Positions 40,489 to 50,537 are shown, counted from the stretch's first letter. The stretch is DNA of 64,000 nt from Bog-756 sp963776225 (GCA_963776225.1 CAVZLL010000001.1:62001-126000); one strand, 5' to 3'. A program made the numbers and translations. Notes: a model not told the origin generated them from the letters alone.

Positions 40489-41193
40489 CTACCCCCGGCC
40501 GAGCACGGTCCGGGCGAGGAGCACGTCGTCGGTGATGACGGTGTCCACCCCGGCCGACCGGGCGAGCTCGAGGCCGGCCCGGTCGCTCACCGTCCAGGCC
40601 GCCACCGCCAATCCCGCCTCGTGGGCCGCGCCGACGGTCGCGGCACCGACCAGGCCCAGCGGGAGGTGCACCGCGGAACAGCCGAGACCGGTCGCCGCCG
40701 AGATGCTGCGCTGCGGGTCGAAGGACGGAACGACGAGCAGCCCGGTCGGGACGGCCGGCCGTCGGTCCCGGACCGCCTCGAGCGCACCCGACCAGAACGA
40801 CGAGACGATCACCGACCCGGTACGCCCGGAGCTCTCGACCAGGTCGGCCACGGCACGTGCCGCGTGCTCGTCGGGGTCGAACCCCGCCTCGTTGGGGAGG
40901 TTCTTGACCTCGATGTTGACCACCATGCCGGCACAGGCCGCCAGCGCCTCGGCCAGGAGGGGGACCCCGGGAGGGAGGTCGGCGGCCCGGATGCCCCGCA
41001 CCGGCCCGGCCCCGTCGATGGCGGGGTCGTGGTGGACGGCAAGCTCACGGTCGGCGGTCAGCCGGACGTCGAGCTCGACCCCGTCGGCGAGCAGCCGGCG
41101 GGCCCGGACGAACGCCGCGAGCGAGTTCTCGGCGATCCCGCCGCTCGGGTCGGGACTGCCCCGGTGGGCCTGCACGTGGATGGGATGGGTCAC
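40489..41193 (-). CDS. glycerophosphodiester phosphodiesterase
   Basis: About 234 residues with the GDPD barrel: VQAHRGSPDPSGGIAENSLAAF (His, Arg and Glu of the active site), GVELDVRLTADRELAVHHD (metal-binding E and D, second catalytic His), VNIEVKN and VAAWTVSD near the end. Splits deacylated phospholipids to glycerol phosphate and alcohol. No signal peptide, so it is probably cytoplasmic. GTG 41193 (MTHPIHVQAHRG) is chosen; other GTG codons lie just upstream. Confidence 0.9.
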   Translation of the reverse strand: MTHPIHVQAHRGSPDPSGGIAENSLAAFVRARRLLADGVELDVRLTADRELAVHHDPAIDGAGPVRGIRAADLPPGVPLLAEALAACAGMVVNIEVKNLPNEAGFDPDEHAARAVADLVESSGRTGSVIVSSFWSGALEAVRDRRPAVPTGLLVVPSFDPQRSISAATGLGCSAVHLPLGLVGAATVGAAHEAGLAVAAWTVSDRAGLELARSAGVDTVITDDVLLARTVLGRG

Positions 41194-41272
41194 GCTCCGC
41201 ACCCTTCCAGACACTCGGCGAGAGCCCGCCGGGACCCTGGCCCGCGAGGGGCGCCGGACGCCCGAAAACTGC

Positions 41273-41301
41273 TTGCAACCGTGAGGACCGGTCATTACTC
41301 T
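41273..41301 (+). promoter_or_regulatory. candidate promoter for the whiB gene
   Basis: TTGCAA (41273-41278) and TACTCT (41296-41301) with a 17-base spacer. The predicted start near 41308 gives a leader of about 87 bases containing an AT-rich stretch (GTGAAATAAATCAC, a short inverted repeat GTGA...TCAC). A cAMP-receptor-like site is conceivable, since mycobacterial whiB1 is Crp-controlled, but the match is weak. Confidence 0.5.
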
Positions 41302-41394
41302 AGTGAGGCACCCTGAACAGCCGGTGACATTTCTGGCGCCGAGCTATGTGAAATAAATCACAAGGGGTCCGGGAGTGAGTGGGAGGAAATCAGC

Positions 41395-41685
41395 GTGGCT
41401 CTCATGTGGAACCGCACGGTCGACTGGGACGACGGGGACTGGCGGCAGCTCGCCGCGTGCCGGAGCACCGAGCCCGACCTCTTCTTCCCGGTCGGGACCA
41501 CCGGGCCCGCCGTCGACCAGATCGAATCGGCCAAACGGGTCTGCCGGGGTTGCGAGGTCCAGGAGCCCTGCCTCGACTTCGCCCTCGCCACCAACCAGGA
41601 GTCGGGGGTGTGGGGGGCGACCTCCGAAGAGGAGCGCCGCAAGCTCCGCAAGGCCTGGCTGGCCGCCCGCCGGCGGGCCTCGTAG
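41395..41685 (+). CDS. whiB1: WhiB-family iron-sulfur regulator, WhiB1-like
   Basis: 96 residues with the four [4Fe-4S] cysteines at 22, 50, 53 and 59 (Cx27Cx2Cx5C). LFFPVGTTGPAVDQIESAKRVC is the sigma-factor-facing region, GVWGATSEEERR is the G-rich turn (last Gly replaced by Ala), and a basic RKLRKAWLAARRR tail binds DNA. GTG 41395 has GGGAGG about ten bases upstream. In Mycobacterium tuberculosis whiB1 (Rv3219) lies beside pdtaS (Rv3220c), and the same pairing is seen here, which supports the WhiB1 assignment. WhiB1 is an essential, nitric-oxide-sensitive partner of the main sigma factor. Confidence 0.9.
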   Translation: MALMWNRTVDWDDGDWRQLAACRSTEPDLFFPVGTTGPAVDQIESAKRVCRGCEVQEPCLDFALATNQESGVWGATSEEERRKLRKAWLAARRRAS

Positions 41686-41700
41686 CGCCGGCCCCTCGGG

Positions 41701-43246
41701 CTACTTCCCGATCAGCTGCGGGTCGCGCAGCGGCAGCGAGATGGCCACGATGGTTCCGTTCACCCCGGGGTCGGCGACCCTGCGGTTTCGCATGGTGATC
41801 GACCCGCCGAGCTGACTCCGGACCAGGTCGCGGACGATCGACAGACCCAGGCTCTGGGTTGCGTCGAAGTCGAAGTCGTCGGGCAGGCCCGACCCGTCGT
41901 CGAGCACGTCGAGTCCGATCACCCCCCCGTCGTTGTGGAGGTCGACCCGGATGGTGCCGGTCGATCCTGCCCCGGTCCGCCCGGTGGCGTCGCCCCGGTG
42001 CTCCCCGTCCTCCTCGCCGTCCACGACGAAGGCGTGCTCGATGGCGTTCTGCACGACCTCGGCCAGGACCACCGCGAGCGGGGTGGCCACGTCTGCCGGC
42101 ACCTCACCCAACCCGCCGGTGACCGAGAAGGTGAGATGGCGGGAGACCACCGAGTCCTCGGCCATCCGGATCAGCGAGGTCACGATCTCGTCGAAGGGCA
42201 CCTGGTCGCTCGGCTCCCGGGAGAGGATCTCGTGCACGATGGCGATGGACCGCACCCGGCGCTCGGCCTCGAACAGGGCGATCCTGCCGGCGCCGGGGGG
42301 CAGCCGGCGGGCCTGCAGCCGGAGCAGGGCCGAGATGGTCTGGAGGTTGTTCTTGACCCGGTGGTGGACCTCGCGGATGGCCGCGTCCTTCGAGAGCAGC
42401 AGCCGGTCGAGACGGCGGAGATCGGTCACGTCGCGCAGCAGGACCAGGCAGCCGGTCACGTCCTGGGTCTGGATGAGGGGGATGCAGTGGAGCAGCACCG
42501 TCACGTCCGGACGGCGCTCGACCTCCTCGACGACCGGGAGCGCCGATGCGAGCGCCCACTCGATGGCCGACTCGTCGATGCCCAGGTCGGTGAGACGACG
42601 ACCCTCGATCTGCGAGTACATCCCCATCCGGTGGAGGGCGTTGGTCGCGTTCGGCGACGCGTAGCAGACCCTCCCCTCCTCGTCGACGAGGACCACCCCG
42701 TCACCGACCCGCGGCGCCTCCTCGGTCGCCACCTCCTCGCTCGGGAACGGGAAGGTGGACTCCGAGAGCATCACCGCGAACCGGTTGAACACGTCCCGGT
42801 AGGTGCGTTCGAGGTGCCCGGGCCGGCGGCCCGCCCCGGCGGCGAGGCGCGCGAGCACCGCCACGGTGGTCCCCTCACAGCGGACCGGGATGGTGTGGAG
42901 CCGGACCGGCTCCCCGCCGGGTTCGAGCACCATCTCCCCGCGGGCGGACTCGCCGGACTCGAAGGTGAGCACGGCGAGTGGCCAGGCGTCGGCGGAGACG
43001 GTCTGCCCCACCAGGTCGTCCTCGACCACGGTCGCGCTGTTGGACGGGCGCATCTGCCCGAGGATGACCAGGGCGAGGCCCCCGCTCCGGTGGCCCTCGG
43101 TGCGGGGGCATCGGCGCCATGAGCACCAGGTCCGAGAACGAGAGGTCCGCGAGGATGCCCCAGGTCCCGAGGAGCCGCTGCAGGTGCGCGAGCTGGGTCT
43201 CGTCGAGGTCGGTGCGCTCGAAGGCGAGCTCGGCGGGGGTCGCCAC
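41701..43246 (-). CDS. pdtaS: PdtaS-like sensor histidine kinase, one frame break
   Basis: Cytosolic HisKA_2-type kinase. The N-terminal GAF-like domain starts at GTG 43246 (MATPAELAFERTDLDETQ). At a C5 run near 43108 the frame changes, and it continues GHRSGGLALVILGQMRPSNS. A PAS domain (GVVLVDEEGRVCYASPNATNAL) precedes REVHHRVKNNLQTISALLRLQ, the phospho-accepting His motif (second H at residue 231 of the downstream part). The ATPase domain has EVVQNAIEHAF, LDVLDDGSGLPDDF and SLGLSIVRDLV. About 515 residues. In mycobacteria PdtaS acts on the ANTAR antiterminator PdtaR; no such regulator is in the window. Confidence 0.9.
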
Positions 43247-43247
43247 C

Positions 43248-44165
43248 TCAGGCCTCCGGGCCGTCGGTGGGAGCGGGGCGACGATCGGCGACCGGAGCGT
43301 CGATCGGGACCGTCCGTGGCCGGCGCGCACGGTACCCCTGCAACCGGTCCACCCCGGCGGCGAGGAGGAGCTCCTGCACCTCGCCGGCCCGGTCGGCCAC
43401 GTCGGGCAGCGTGTGGGCGTCCGAGGCGGTGGTGAGCGGCACCCCCTGCTCCACGAAGCGCTTGAGCAGCGGCGGGGCCGGGTACTCCTCCCCGACCGGC
43501 TTCCTCCAGCCGGCGGAGGAGACCTCGGCGGCCATGCCCGATCGCACCGCCGCCTCGGTGATCCGGTCGTAGAACTCGTCGGGCACACCGGGAACCCGGC
43601 CGGCGACCTTGACCAGGTCGGGATGGGCGAAGACGTCGCAGACGCCCGAGTGCCCGAGCTCCTCCATGGCCCGGGTGTAGTCGTCCCAGACCCGGTCGAC
43701 GTCACGGGCGTCCCACTCGGCCAGGGTGACCGGGTCGTCGAGGACGTCGAACCGCCAGATCCCGAGCCAGTGGACCGACCCGAGCAGCACGTCGAAGGGG
43801 TAGCCGGCCAGCAGGTCGGCGACGTCGTCCATCCGGTCCTGGTAGTAGTCGACCTCGAGGCCGAGGACGACCGGCAGGCCCTCGGCCTTGACCGACTCGA
43901 CCACCTAGACGTAGTCGTCGAGATCGACCCGCGCGTGGTGGTCCCAGTACTCGGCCATGCCCGCGCGCAGCGCCTCGCCGGGCAGGGCGTCCCAGAAGCC
44001 TCCGAGCCGGTCCCTCGCCTGGGTGAAGCGGAAGAGGTGCTCGGTGACCGCGATCTCGGTGACCCCGGCAGCGGTCGCCCGCTCGCAGTACGCGGCGACC
44101 TGTTCGACGGTCGTCTCGGCGTCGCGCTGCCCGTGCGGCCAGAGGTGGAGGTGGTAGTCCAGCAA
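43248..44165 (-). CDS. PHP-domain phosphoesterase with an in-frame amber codon
   Basis: Both halves are in the same frame, interrupted by TAG at 43905-43907 between DDYV and VVESVKAEGLPV. Metal-binding motifs lie on both sides: LDYHLHLWPHG and TEHLF before the stop, then LGLEVDYY, LLGSVHW, VFAHPDLVK and TASDAHTLPD after it. Without the TAG the protein would be about 305 residues, a complete PHP domain of the histidinol-phosphatase-like class. A single base change (for example from CAG or TGG) would explain it. GTG directly after the TAG could restart translation, but it would leave a metal site incomplete. The TTG start at 44165 is tentative. Confidence 0.75.
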
Positions 44166-44194
44166 CGCTCGCTCTCGCTCCTTCCGGACGCGGG

Positions 44195-44847
44195 TCAGCC
44201 GCCCGTGTCGGCTCGCCTGATGAGGGTCACGCCGTCGCGCACGGTGGTCTGGACGACCACCACCCGCGGGTCGGTGGCGAGGGCGTCGTTGAACCGGCGG
44301 AGGGCGGCCGTGTCCGCGGTGGTGTCCCCGGGGTCGAGGACCTGACCGCTCCAGAGGGTGTTGTCGGCCGCGATGAGGCCGCGGGGGGCGAGCTTGGGCA
44401 GCACCGCCTCGAAGTAGTCGGGGTAGCCGGCCTTGTCGGCGTCGACGAAGACCAGGTCGAACGGCCCGCTCAGTCGGGCGATCGTCTCGATGGCGGGTCC
44501 CTCGAGGACCTCGATCCGGTCCGCGTAGGGGCTCGCGCGATGTGGCGGCGGGCGAACTCGGCGTGGACGGGGGAGAGCTCACAGGTGGTGATGGTCCCCC
44601 CCGGGGCCAGCCCGGCGGCCATCGCGAGAGCCGAGTACCCGCCGAAGGTCCCGACCTCGAGGACCGACTGCGCCCCGAGCGCGAACACCAGCAGCTCGAG
44701 GAAGCGCCCCTCGAGCCGGCCGACCATCATCCCCGGGGCCTCGAGGGTGGCCCGGAGGTCCTCCGCCAGCGCCTCCAGATGGGCCGGGGGCGCCGTCGTG
44801 TGCTCGGTGGCGTACGCCTCGACCGCGGGATCGACGATGTCGGTCAT
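44195..44847 (-). CDS. class I O-methyltransferase (caffeoyl-CoA type), one frame break
   Basis: SAM-dependent methyltransferase of about 217 residues. ATG 44847 gives MTDIVDPAVEAYATEHT. SVLEVGTFGGYSALAMA is the SAM motif I, then CELSPVHAEFARRHIA. Near 44538 the frame shifts to SPYADRIEVLEGPAIETIA, DLVFVDADKAGYPDYFEAVL (metal site) and LIAADNTLWSGQV. It ends ADTGG. The start overlaps the ArsA stop as ATGA. Substrate unknown; the family methylates catechol-type hydroxyls. Confidence 0.85.
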
Positions 44848-46114
44848 GGCTGCATCGTAAGGCAGCCCGGGCCAGGTCCAGGCCAGGGTGCTACTCCCAG
44901 ATCTGCCTCGCCCAGCCGGAGCAGCCCGGCCAGGTCGTAGATGTCGGTGTCGAAGAAGGGCACCGTCGCCAGCACGTCGGGGTGCGCGGCAAGGGTGGCG
45001 CGCTCCTCCTTCTCGCGGAGGGCGACCACCTGGAAGTTGAGGTAGCTGTCGGCCACCTCGGTGAGCACCCGTGCGATCTGGTCGGGCGTCGCCGAGCGCC
45101 GGGTCCGCCGCCGCCAGGTCCGGGGCGAGCGCGGCAGCCAGCTCGTCGGCACGGTCCTTCACCGTCTCGGCGACCAGGGTGCCGCCGGACCGCTGGAGGT
45201 AGTCCGGGAGGACCTTGTTGAGCACGATGGCCCCGAGGTGGAGCTTGCGGGCGGTCAGCTGCTCGGCGAAGAACTCGGCCTCGCGCAGCGGCACCGCCTC
45301 CAGGGTCGAGACCACCACGAAGGTGGTCCGACGGTCGGAGAGGAGGCGCCCGACCGCCTCGGAGCGCGCGACGAACCCGTCGTACATCGACTGGAAGAGG
45401 ATGAAGAACTCCGAGATGTCGGCGAGGAACTCGGTGCCGAGGATCCGGTCGGCCACCTGGTAGAAGGGCCGGGTCGCCACGTTCACCAGCCTGGACCGGT
45501 AGGGGACGATGAGCCACCGGAGCAGGGGGGACGAGAAGAAGTCGGCCATGCGTTGCGGGTGCGTCGAGGAAGTCGAGGGCGTTGCGGGTGGGCGGGGTGT
45601 CGACGACGATCAGGTCGTAGTCGGACGCCGCGTGGATCTCGTAGAGGCGCTCCATGGCGATGTAGTCGTGGCTCTGGACGAACCGGCCGGAGATGTTCTG
45701 GTAGAGCGGGTTGGCCAGGATCTCGTCGCGGGTCTGCACGTCCGGCGCGTGGTGGCGGATCAGGGCGTCCCAGGACTCCTTGGTGTCGAGCATGGCCGCC
45801 CAGAGCTGACCCCTCGGCCGGACCCCGGCGGCGCGGAAGGCCTCCTCGGGCACCCGGTGCTCGGTGTTGCCGATCCCGTCGAGCCCGAGCGCGTCGGCCA
45901 GCCGCTTGGCCGGGTCGACGGTGAGCACGAGCACCTTGGAGCCGTGGCGCACGGCGGCCATGACCGCGGCGGCCGCGGCGGTGGTGGTCTTGCCCACGCC
46001 GCCCGGGCCACAGGCCACGACGATCTCCTTGGTGGCGAACAGCCCGTCGAGGGTCCCGCTCGCCGGTGCCGCACCCTCTCGGTCGGTCCCCCGCCGCGAC
46101 CAGCGCTCGGCCAT
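44844..46114 (-). CDS. ArsA-family ATPase (second of pair), two frame breaks
   Basis: About 422 residues. Walker A CGPGGVGKTTTAAAAAV and VLTVDPAKRLADALGL (switch region), then DLIVVDTPPTRNALDFLDAP. The frame shifts near 45540 to MADFFSSPLLRWLI, TTFVVVSTLEAVPLREAEFF and VLNKVLPDYL, and again near 45097 to TPDQIARVLTEVADSYLNFQVV, ending GCLTMQP with TGA overlapping the next ATG. This kind of ArsA pair occurs in mycobacteria (Rv3679-Rv3680). These are not arsenite pumps in the usual sense, as no ArsB is present. Confidence 0.85.
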
Positions 46115-47061
46115 CAGTCGCCGAGCTCCTCGCCGAGCGAGGCGGCGACCTGCCGGGTGGTGCGCAGGCCGTGGTAGCGGGTGAACAGGTAGGGGAGGTA
46201 GAGCATCGGCACCGCCGGGTCGATGCCCTGCCGGAGCCGGTCGAGGTGGGTCGAGCGGGTCCGTCGCATGGTCACCGCGAGGCGTGCGGCGTCGAGCACC
46301 GGTCCGGCGTCACCGCCCACGAGAGCGTCGAGGTGGGCGAGGGGTCCGGCGGTACCGAGCGCGTCGAACACCGCCTCCTCCTGGCGGCCGAACAGCTCGG
46401 GCAGCACCCGGTTGACCACCACCGCCGAGAGCCGGACGGTGGTCTCCTCCCGGACCCGCACCGCGAGGTCGATCGTCTCGTTGACCGGCATCTCCTCGGG
46501 GGTGCACACCGCGACCAGCCCGGTGGTGGCCGGGTCGGAGAGGATGTCGAGCATCCAGTCGGTCTGGGAGCGGATGAGCCCGACCTTGACCAGACCGTTG
46601 ATGGCCTGGGGCGCGGCGAGCTGCCCGATGATGTGGCCGGTGGCCGGCGCGTCGACCACGACCAGGTCGTAGGTGCGCTCGCGCACCTCGTAGCAGAGCT
46701 TGCCCACGGTGAGGATCTCCCGGACCCCTGGCGCGGCCGTGGCCACGAAGTCGAACGCCTTGGCCAACGGGCCGATCCGCCCGACCACCGGGATCCGGAG
46801 ATGGAGCTTCAGGTACTCGCGCAGGGAGGCCTCGGTGTCCATGGTCATGGCGAACAGCCCGGGCAGGACCTCGCTCTCGTGGAAACCGGTGGGCGGCGCC
46901 TCGAAGAACCCGGCCACGTCGCCCTTGGCGTCGACCTCGCAGACGAGGACCCGCTTGCCCCGCGAGGCGGCGAGGAGGCTCAGGGCCGAGGCGACGGTCG
47001 TCTTGCCCACGCCACCCTTGCCGGTCACGAAGACCAGCTTGAGGTCGAGCAACGATGTCAT
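46114..47061 (-). CDS. ArsA-family ATPase (first of pair)
   Basis: 315 residues, intact. VFVTGKGGVGKTTVASALS at residues 10-28 is the deviant Walker A with signature lysine, CEVDAKGDVAGFFE replaces the metal-binding Cys switch of true ArsA, VVVDAPATGHIIGQL is Walker B, and AVCTPEEMPVNET follows. The start ATG is at 47061, and the stop overlaps the next ATPase by one base (TGATG). The two probably form a heterodimer in the cytoplasm, with a role in membrane-protein or stress handling inferred from mycobacterial relatives. Confidence 0.9.
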   Translation of the reverse strand: MTSLLDLKLVFVTGKGGVGKTTVASALSLLAASRGKRVLVCEVDAKGDVAGFFEAPPTGFHESEVLPGLFAMTMDTEASLREYLKLHLRIPVVGRIGPLAKAFDFVATAAPGVREILTVGKLCYEVRERTYDLVVVDAPATGHIIGQLAAPQAINGLVKVGLIRSQTDWMLDILSDPATTGLVAVCTPEEMPVNETIDLAVRVREETTVRLSAVVVNRVLPELFGRQEEAVFDALGTAGPLAHLDALVGGDAGPVLDAARLAVTMRRTRSTHLDRLRQGIDPAVPMLYLPYLFTRYHGLRTTRQVAASLGEELGD

Positions 47062-47124
47062 CGGCTCAGGGACCGCCCCGCCGGGAGGGGTGACCGACGC
47101 GGCGGCGAGCGCCGGGAGACCGGA

Positions 47125-47361
47125 TCAGGAGATCCCGAAGCCGACCCGGCGATCGGTGCTCGGGGGGTCGACCTCCACGTAGGCGACCTTGCCGACCGGC
47201 ACACCGACCTGGCGGCCCTTCCGGTCGGTGAGCCAGAGGATGCTCCCCTCCCCGGCCAGCGCCGCCTCGATGTCGGCCAGGACCTTGTCGCGGTCCGAGT
47301 CCTCGGGCAGCTCGATGTCGAGCTCCTTCATCGACTGCACGATCCCGATCCGCACGTCCAC
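47125..47361 (-). CDS. DUF3107 family protein
   Basis: 78 residues, unknown function, restricted to actinobacteria. VDVRIGIVQSMKELDIELPED from GTG 47361, then IEAALAGEGSILWLTDRKGRQVGVPVGKVAYVEV, ending with the conserved RRVGFG. Small beta-rich protein without membrane segments. It stands 63 bases upstream of the ArsA pair on the same strand. Confidence 0.85.
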   Translation of the reverse strand: MDVRIGIVQSMKELDIELPEDSDRDKVLADIEAALAGEGSILWLTDRKGRQVGVPVGKVAYVEVDPPSTDRRVGFGIS

Positions 47362-47472
47362 CCGGCACGCTCCTCTCACCGCAGCGACCGTCGGCCGCCT
47401 GGTGTCCCAGACGATACAAGCTCACCGGGTGGCGCCGTCCCGGGGGTCACACCGATGGGGCACACTGGCCGG

Positions 47473-48610
47473 ATGGGAGGAGAGGAGAACGAGCGCAACC
47501 GGCGGTGGGCGGCGACGATGGCCGGCCACGGAGTCGGAGGGACCACCCTCGCCCACAGCGACAGTCATGCCGGCACCGGCGCCGGCGGGACGGCACCGGG
47601 ACTGGACCGCGCCGGTCGCGAGGAGCTCGAGCAGCTCCACCTTTGCCCGGGCGCGACCCCTGCCGCGAGATGCGGGCGCCCGCGCCCGCCACGAGGAACC
47701 CGATCCGTGGCGGACCTGCTTCGAACGCGACCGCGACCGGATCCTGCACGCGACCGCCTTCCGCCGCCTCGCCGGCAAGACCCAGGTCTTCGTCTTCCCC
47801 GACGACCACCAGCGCACCCGGCTGACCCACGCACTCGAGGTGGCCCAGGTCGCCACCGGCATCGCGCGGGCCTGCCGCCTCAACGTCGCCCTGACCGAGG
47901 CGATCGCCCTCGGGCACGACTGCGGCCACGGCCCGGGAGGGCACGCGAGCGAGGACGCCCTCTCGCCCTACGTCGACGGCGGGTTCGACCACGCGCCCTG
48001 GGGGGCGGACGTCTCCCTCGCCCCGCTCAACCTCTGCGCCGAGACGCTCGACGGCATCCGCAACCACTCGTGGTCCCGGCCTGCGCCCGACACCCCGGAG
48101 GGGGAGGTGGTCAGCTGGGCCGACCGCATCGCCTATGTCTGTCACGACTTCGAGGACGCGGTGCGCAGCGGCATCGTGACCGCCGCCGCCCTCCCCGACG
48201 TGGTGCGCGAGCGCTGCGGCGACCGGCGCGGCCAGCAGCTGGGCACCTTCATCGACGCGGTGGTGGGAACCGTCCTGCAGACCGGACGGATCGGCATGGC
48301 CGACGCGCAGGCCGAGGCGCTCGCCGCCTTCCGGGCCAGCAACTACGAGCACATCTACCTGCGCCCGAGCTCGGTCGCCCAGGGGCACGCGGTCGTCTCG
48401 GTCCTCCGAGCGCTCGTCGAGCACTTCGGGGACCGGCCCCATCTCATCCCGTCACGCGCCGAGGGCTCGGACGGCCTGACCGGCGGCGAGCCCGGTGCCG
48501 TCCGGGCGGCGGTGGCCTACGTGGCCGGGATGACCGACCGGTTCGCCTTCGGCCAGGCGGTGGCGCTGCTCGGGTGGGACCCCGACAAGTTGCCGGTGGC
48601 GACGGGCTGA
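47473..48610 (+). CDS. dgt: dGTPase-like HD-domain triphosphohydrolase, probable frame break near the N-terminus
   Basis: Cleaves dNTPs to nucleoside and triphosphate. The HD core from about 47690 reads FERDRDRILHATAFRRLAGKTQVF, RTRLTHALEVAQVATGIARA, and ALGHDCGHGPGGHASED (the HD metal site), then WADRIAYVCHDFEDAVRSG and YEHIYLRPSS. The N-terminal part REELEQLHLCPGATPAAR is in another frame from ATG 47473 and joins the core near 47670 at DAGARARHEEPDPW. Alternatively translation starts inside the core frame at ATG 47567 with no break. About 378 residues. In actinobacteria this gene often precedes dnaG, but dnaG is not here. Confidence 0.83.
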
Positions 48611-48625
48611 GCGTCCGGAGGACGC

Positions 48626-49024
48626 TCAGCTGCGGTAGAAGGCCCTCGGGTCGTCGGTCGCCACGATGTCCTTGCCGAGCGGGGCGATGGCCGCAGCCGC
48701 CAGCTTGACGTCGGCGATGCCCAAGGGGATGCCGATGATCGTCAGGCAGAGGAGGGCACCGGTGACCAGATGGGCGATCGCCATCCAGAGCCCGGCGAGC
48801 AGGAACCAGAGCACGTTGCCCACCGCGGCTCCGGCCCCGGCACCGGGTTTGGGCACCAGGGTCCTCCCGAAGGGCCAGAGGGTGAACGAGGCCAGCCGGA
48901 AGCTCGCGATGCCGAAGGGGATGGTGACGACCAGGATGCACATGACCACCCCGGCCACGACGTAGCCGAGGGCCAGCCAGAAGCCACAGAGCACCAGCCA
49001 GAGGATGTTGAGGATCGTCCTCAC
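48626..49024 (-). CDS. YccF domain protein
   Basis: 132 residues made of two similar halves, each a pair of membrane helices and a conserved IPxGIA turn: NILWLVLCGFWLALGYVVAG...TIPFGIASFRLASFTLWPFG and NVLWFLLAGLWMAIAHLVTG...GIPLGIADVKLAAAAIAPLG. GTG start 49024. Function unknown. Convergent with dgt and divergent from the fatty acid synthase gene that follows. Confidence 0.88.
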   Translation of the reverse strand: MRTILNILWLVLCGFWLALGYVVAGVVMCILVVTIPFGIASFRLASFTLWPFGRTLVPKPGAGAGAAVGNVLWFLLAGLWMAIAHLVTGALLCLTIIGIPLGIADVKLAAAAIAPLGKDIVATDDPRAFYRS

Positions 49025-49111
49025 CCGGCAAGCATCGCACCGGACGGGGTCTTCGCCGGCCCAATAGGATCGACACCGTCGGCACCCGGCACGTCGATCG
49101 AGGAGGTCAGC

Positions 49112-50527
49112 ATGGTCACCCGGACCTCGCAGCGGACCGAGCGGCCGTCCCCGCAGCGGGGCGGTGGCCCTCCCCCACAGTCGGTCCCCGACCGCCGCGG
49201 CCGTGGCCGGCACCGGGGTCGGGGCAGGGTCGCCCCACGCTCCGCCGAACCCGCGCCACCCGGGAGTGCTGCTGCAGCCCTTGCCCCGCTGCTCGCAGTC
49301 GTGCTCGCGGAGACCACCCCGGTCCGGTTCTCCTTCTGGGACGGCAGCTCCCTCGGCCCGGGCGACGGGGCCGGGACCCTCCACGTGCACTCCCCCGACG
49401 CGGTCCGGCGCATCCTCTGGGCGCCCGGCGAGCTCGGCCTGGCCCGCGCCTTCGTCTGCGGCGAGGTGACCGTCGAGGGGGACCTCTTCGCCCTGCTGCG
49501 GGCGCTGCGCGACGGGACCACCCGCGAGCTGCGCGCGGTCGGCTGGCGGTCGCTGCCGGAGGCGCTGCGAGCGGCGCGACGGCTCGGCGTGCTCGGCCCC
49601 CCCCTGCCACCGCCACCCGAGGAGTGCCGCCCCTCGGGGCGACTCCACTCCCCCGGCCGGGACGCCCGGGCGATCAGCCACCACTACGACGTGGGCAACG
49701 AGTTCTACCGGTTGGTCCTCGGCCCGTCGATGACCTACTCCTGCGCGCGCTTCGTCACCGAGGCGACGACCCTGACCGAGGCCCAGGCGGCCAAGCACGA
49801 GCTGGTCTGCCGCAAGCTCGGCCTCGACCGGCGGCCCGGGGCCCGGCTCCTCGACGTCGGCTGCGGGTGGGGTTCGATGGCGCTCCACGCGGCGGAGCAC
49901 CACGCCGCGGAGGTGGTCGGGGTGGCCATCAGCCGGGAACAGGTGGAGCACGCACGGGCACGGGTCGAGGCGTCCGGCCTCGGCGACCGGGTCGAGATCC
50001 GCCTGCAGGACTACCGGGACCTGCGCGGCGAGCAGTTCGACGCCATCTCGTCGATCGGCATGTTCGAGCACGTCGGGTCGGTCCGCACCGCCCGCTACTT
50101 CGAGACCCTCCGCGAGCTGCTCCGGCCGACCGGGCGCCTCCTCAACCACGCGATCTCCAAGCCCGGCGGCTCGAAGCTCGGTGGCCAGACCTTCATCGGC
50201 CGGTACGTGTTCCCCGACGGCGAGCTCATCGACGTCGGCAGGGTCGTCCTCGCCATGCAGGAGGCCGGCTTCGAGGTGCGCGACGTCGAATCGCTGCGCG
50301 AGCACTACTCGCGGACCCTGCACGGCTGGGTCGGGAACCTCGAGACCCATTGGGACGAATGTGTCGCCCTGGTCGGCCTGCACCGGGCCAACATCTGGCG
50401 CCTCTACATGGCCGCCTCGGCCGTCGGGTTCGACGACGGCGGCCTCGCGGTGCACCAGGTGCTCGGGGTCGTCCCCGGGGAGGAGGGGACGAGCGGGATG
50501 CCCCCGACCCGGGTGGGGTGGGGCTGA
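49112..50527 (+). CDS. cfa: cyclopropane-fatty-acyl-phospholipid synthase
   Basis: SAM-dependent methylation of unsaturated acyl chains in membrane lipids. ATG 49112 has AGGAGG six bases upstream. After an Arg/Pro-rich start comes the N-terminal lipid-binding domain (LHVHSPDAVRRILWAPGELGLARAFVCGE), then AISHHYDVGNEFYRLVLGPSMTYSCARF (active site), LLDVGCGWGSMALHAA (SAM site), ISSIGMFEHVG, and HAISKPGGSKLGG. 471 residues, at the long end because of the extra N-terminus. Related actinobacterial enzymes also make 10-methyl fatty acids, so the product is uncertain. Confidence 0.92.
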   Translation: MVTRTSQRTERPSPQRGGGPPPQSVPDRRGRGRHRGRGRVAPRSAEPAPPGSAAAALAPLLAVVLAETTPVRFSFWDGSSLGPGDGAGTLHVHSPDAVRRILWAPGELGLARAFVCGEVTVEGDLFALLRALRDGTTRELRAVGWRSLPEALRAARRLGVLGPPLPPPPEECRPSGRLHSPGRDARAISHHYDVGNEFYRLVLGPSMTYSCARFVTEATTLTEAQAAKHELVCRKLGLDRRPGARLLDVGCGWGSMALHAAEHHAAEVVGVAISREQVEHARARVEASGLGDRVEIRLQDYRDLRGEQFDAISSIGMFEHVGSVRTARYFETLRELLRPTGRLLNHAISKPGGSKLGGQTFIGRYVFPDGELIDVGRVVLAMQEAGFEVRDVESLREHYSRTLHGWVGNLETHWDECVALVGLHRANIWRLYMAASAVGFDDGGLAVHQVLGVVPGEEGTSGMPPTRVGWG

Positions 50528-50537
50528 CCGGGGTCGC

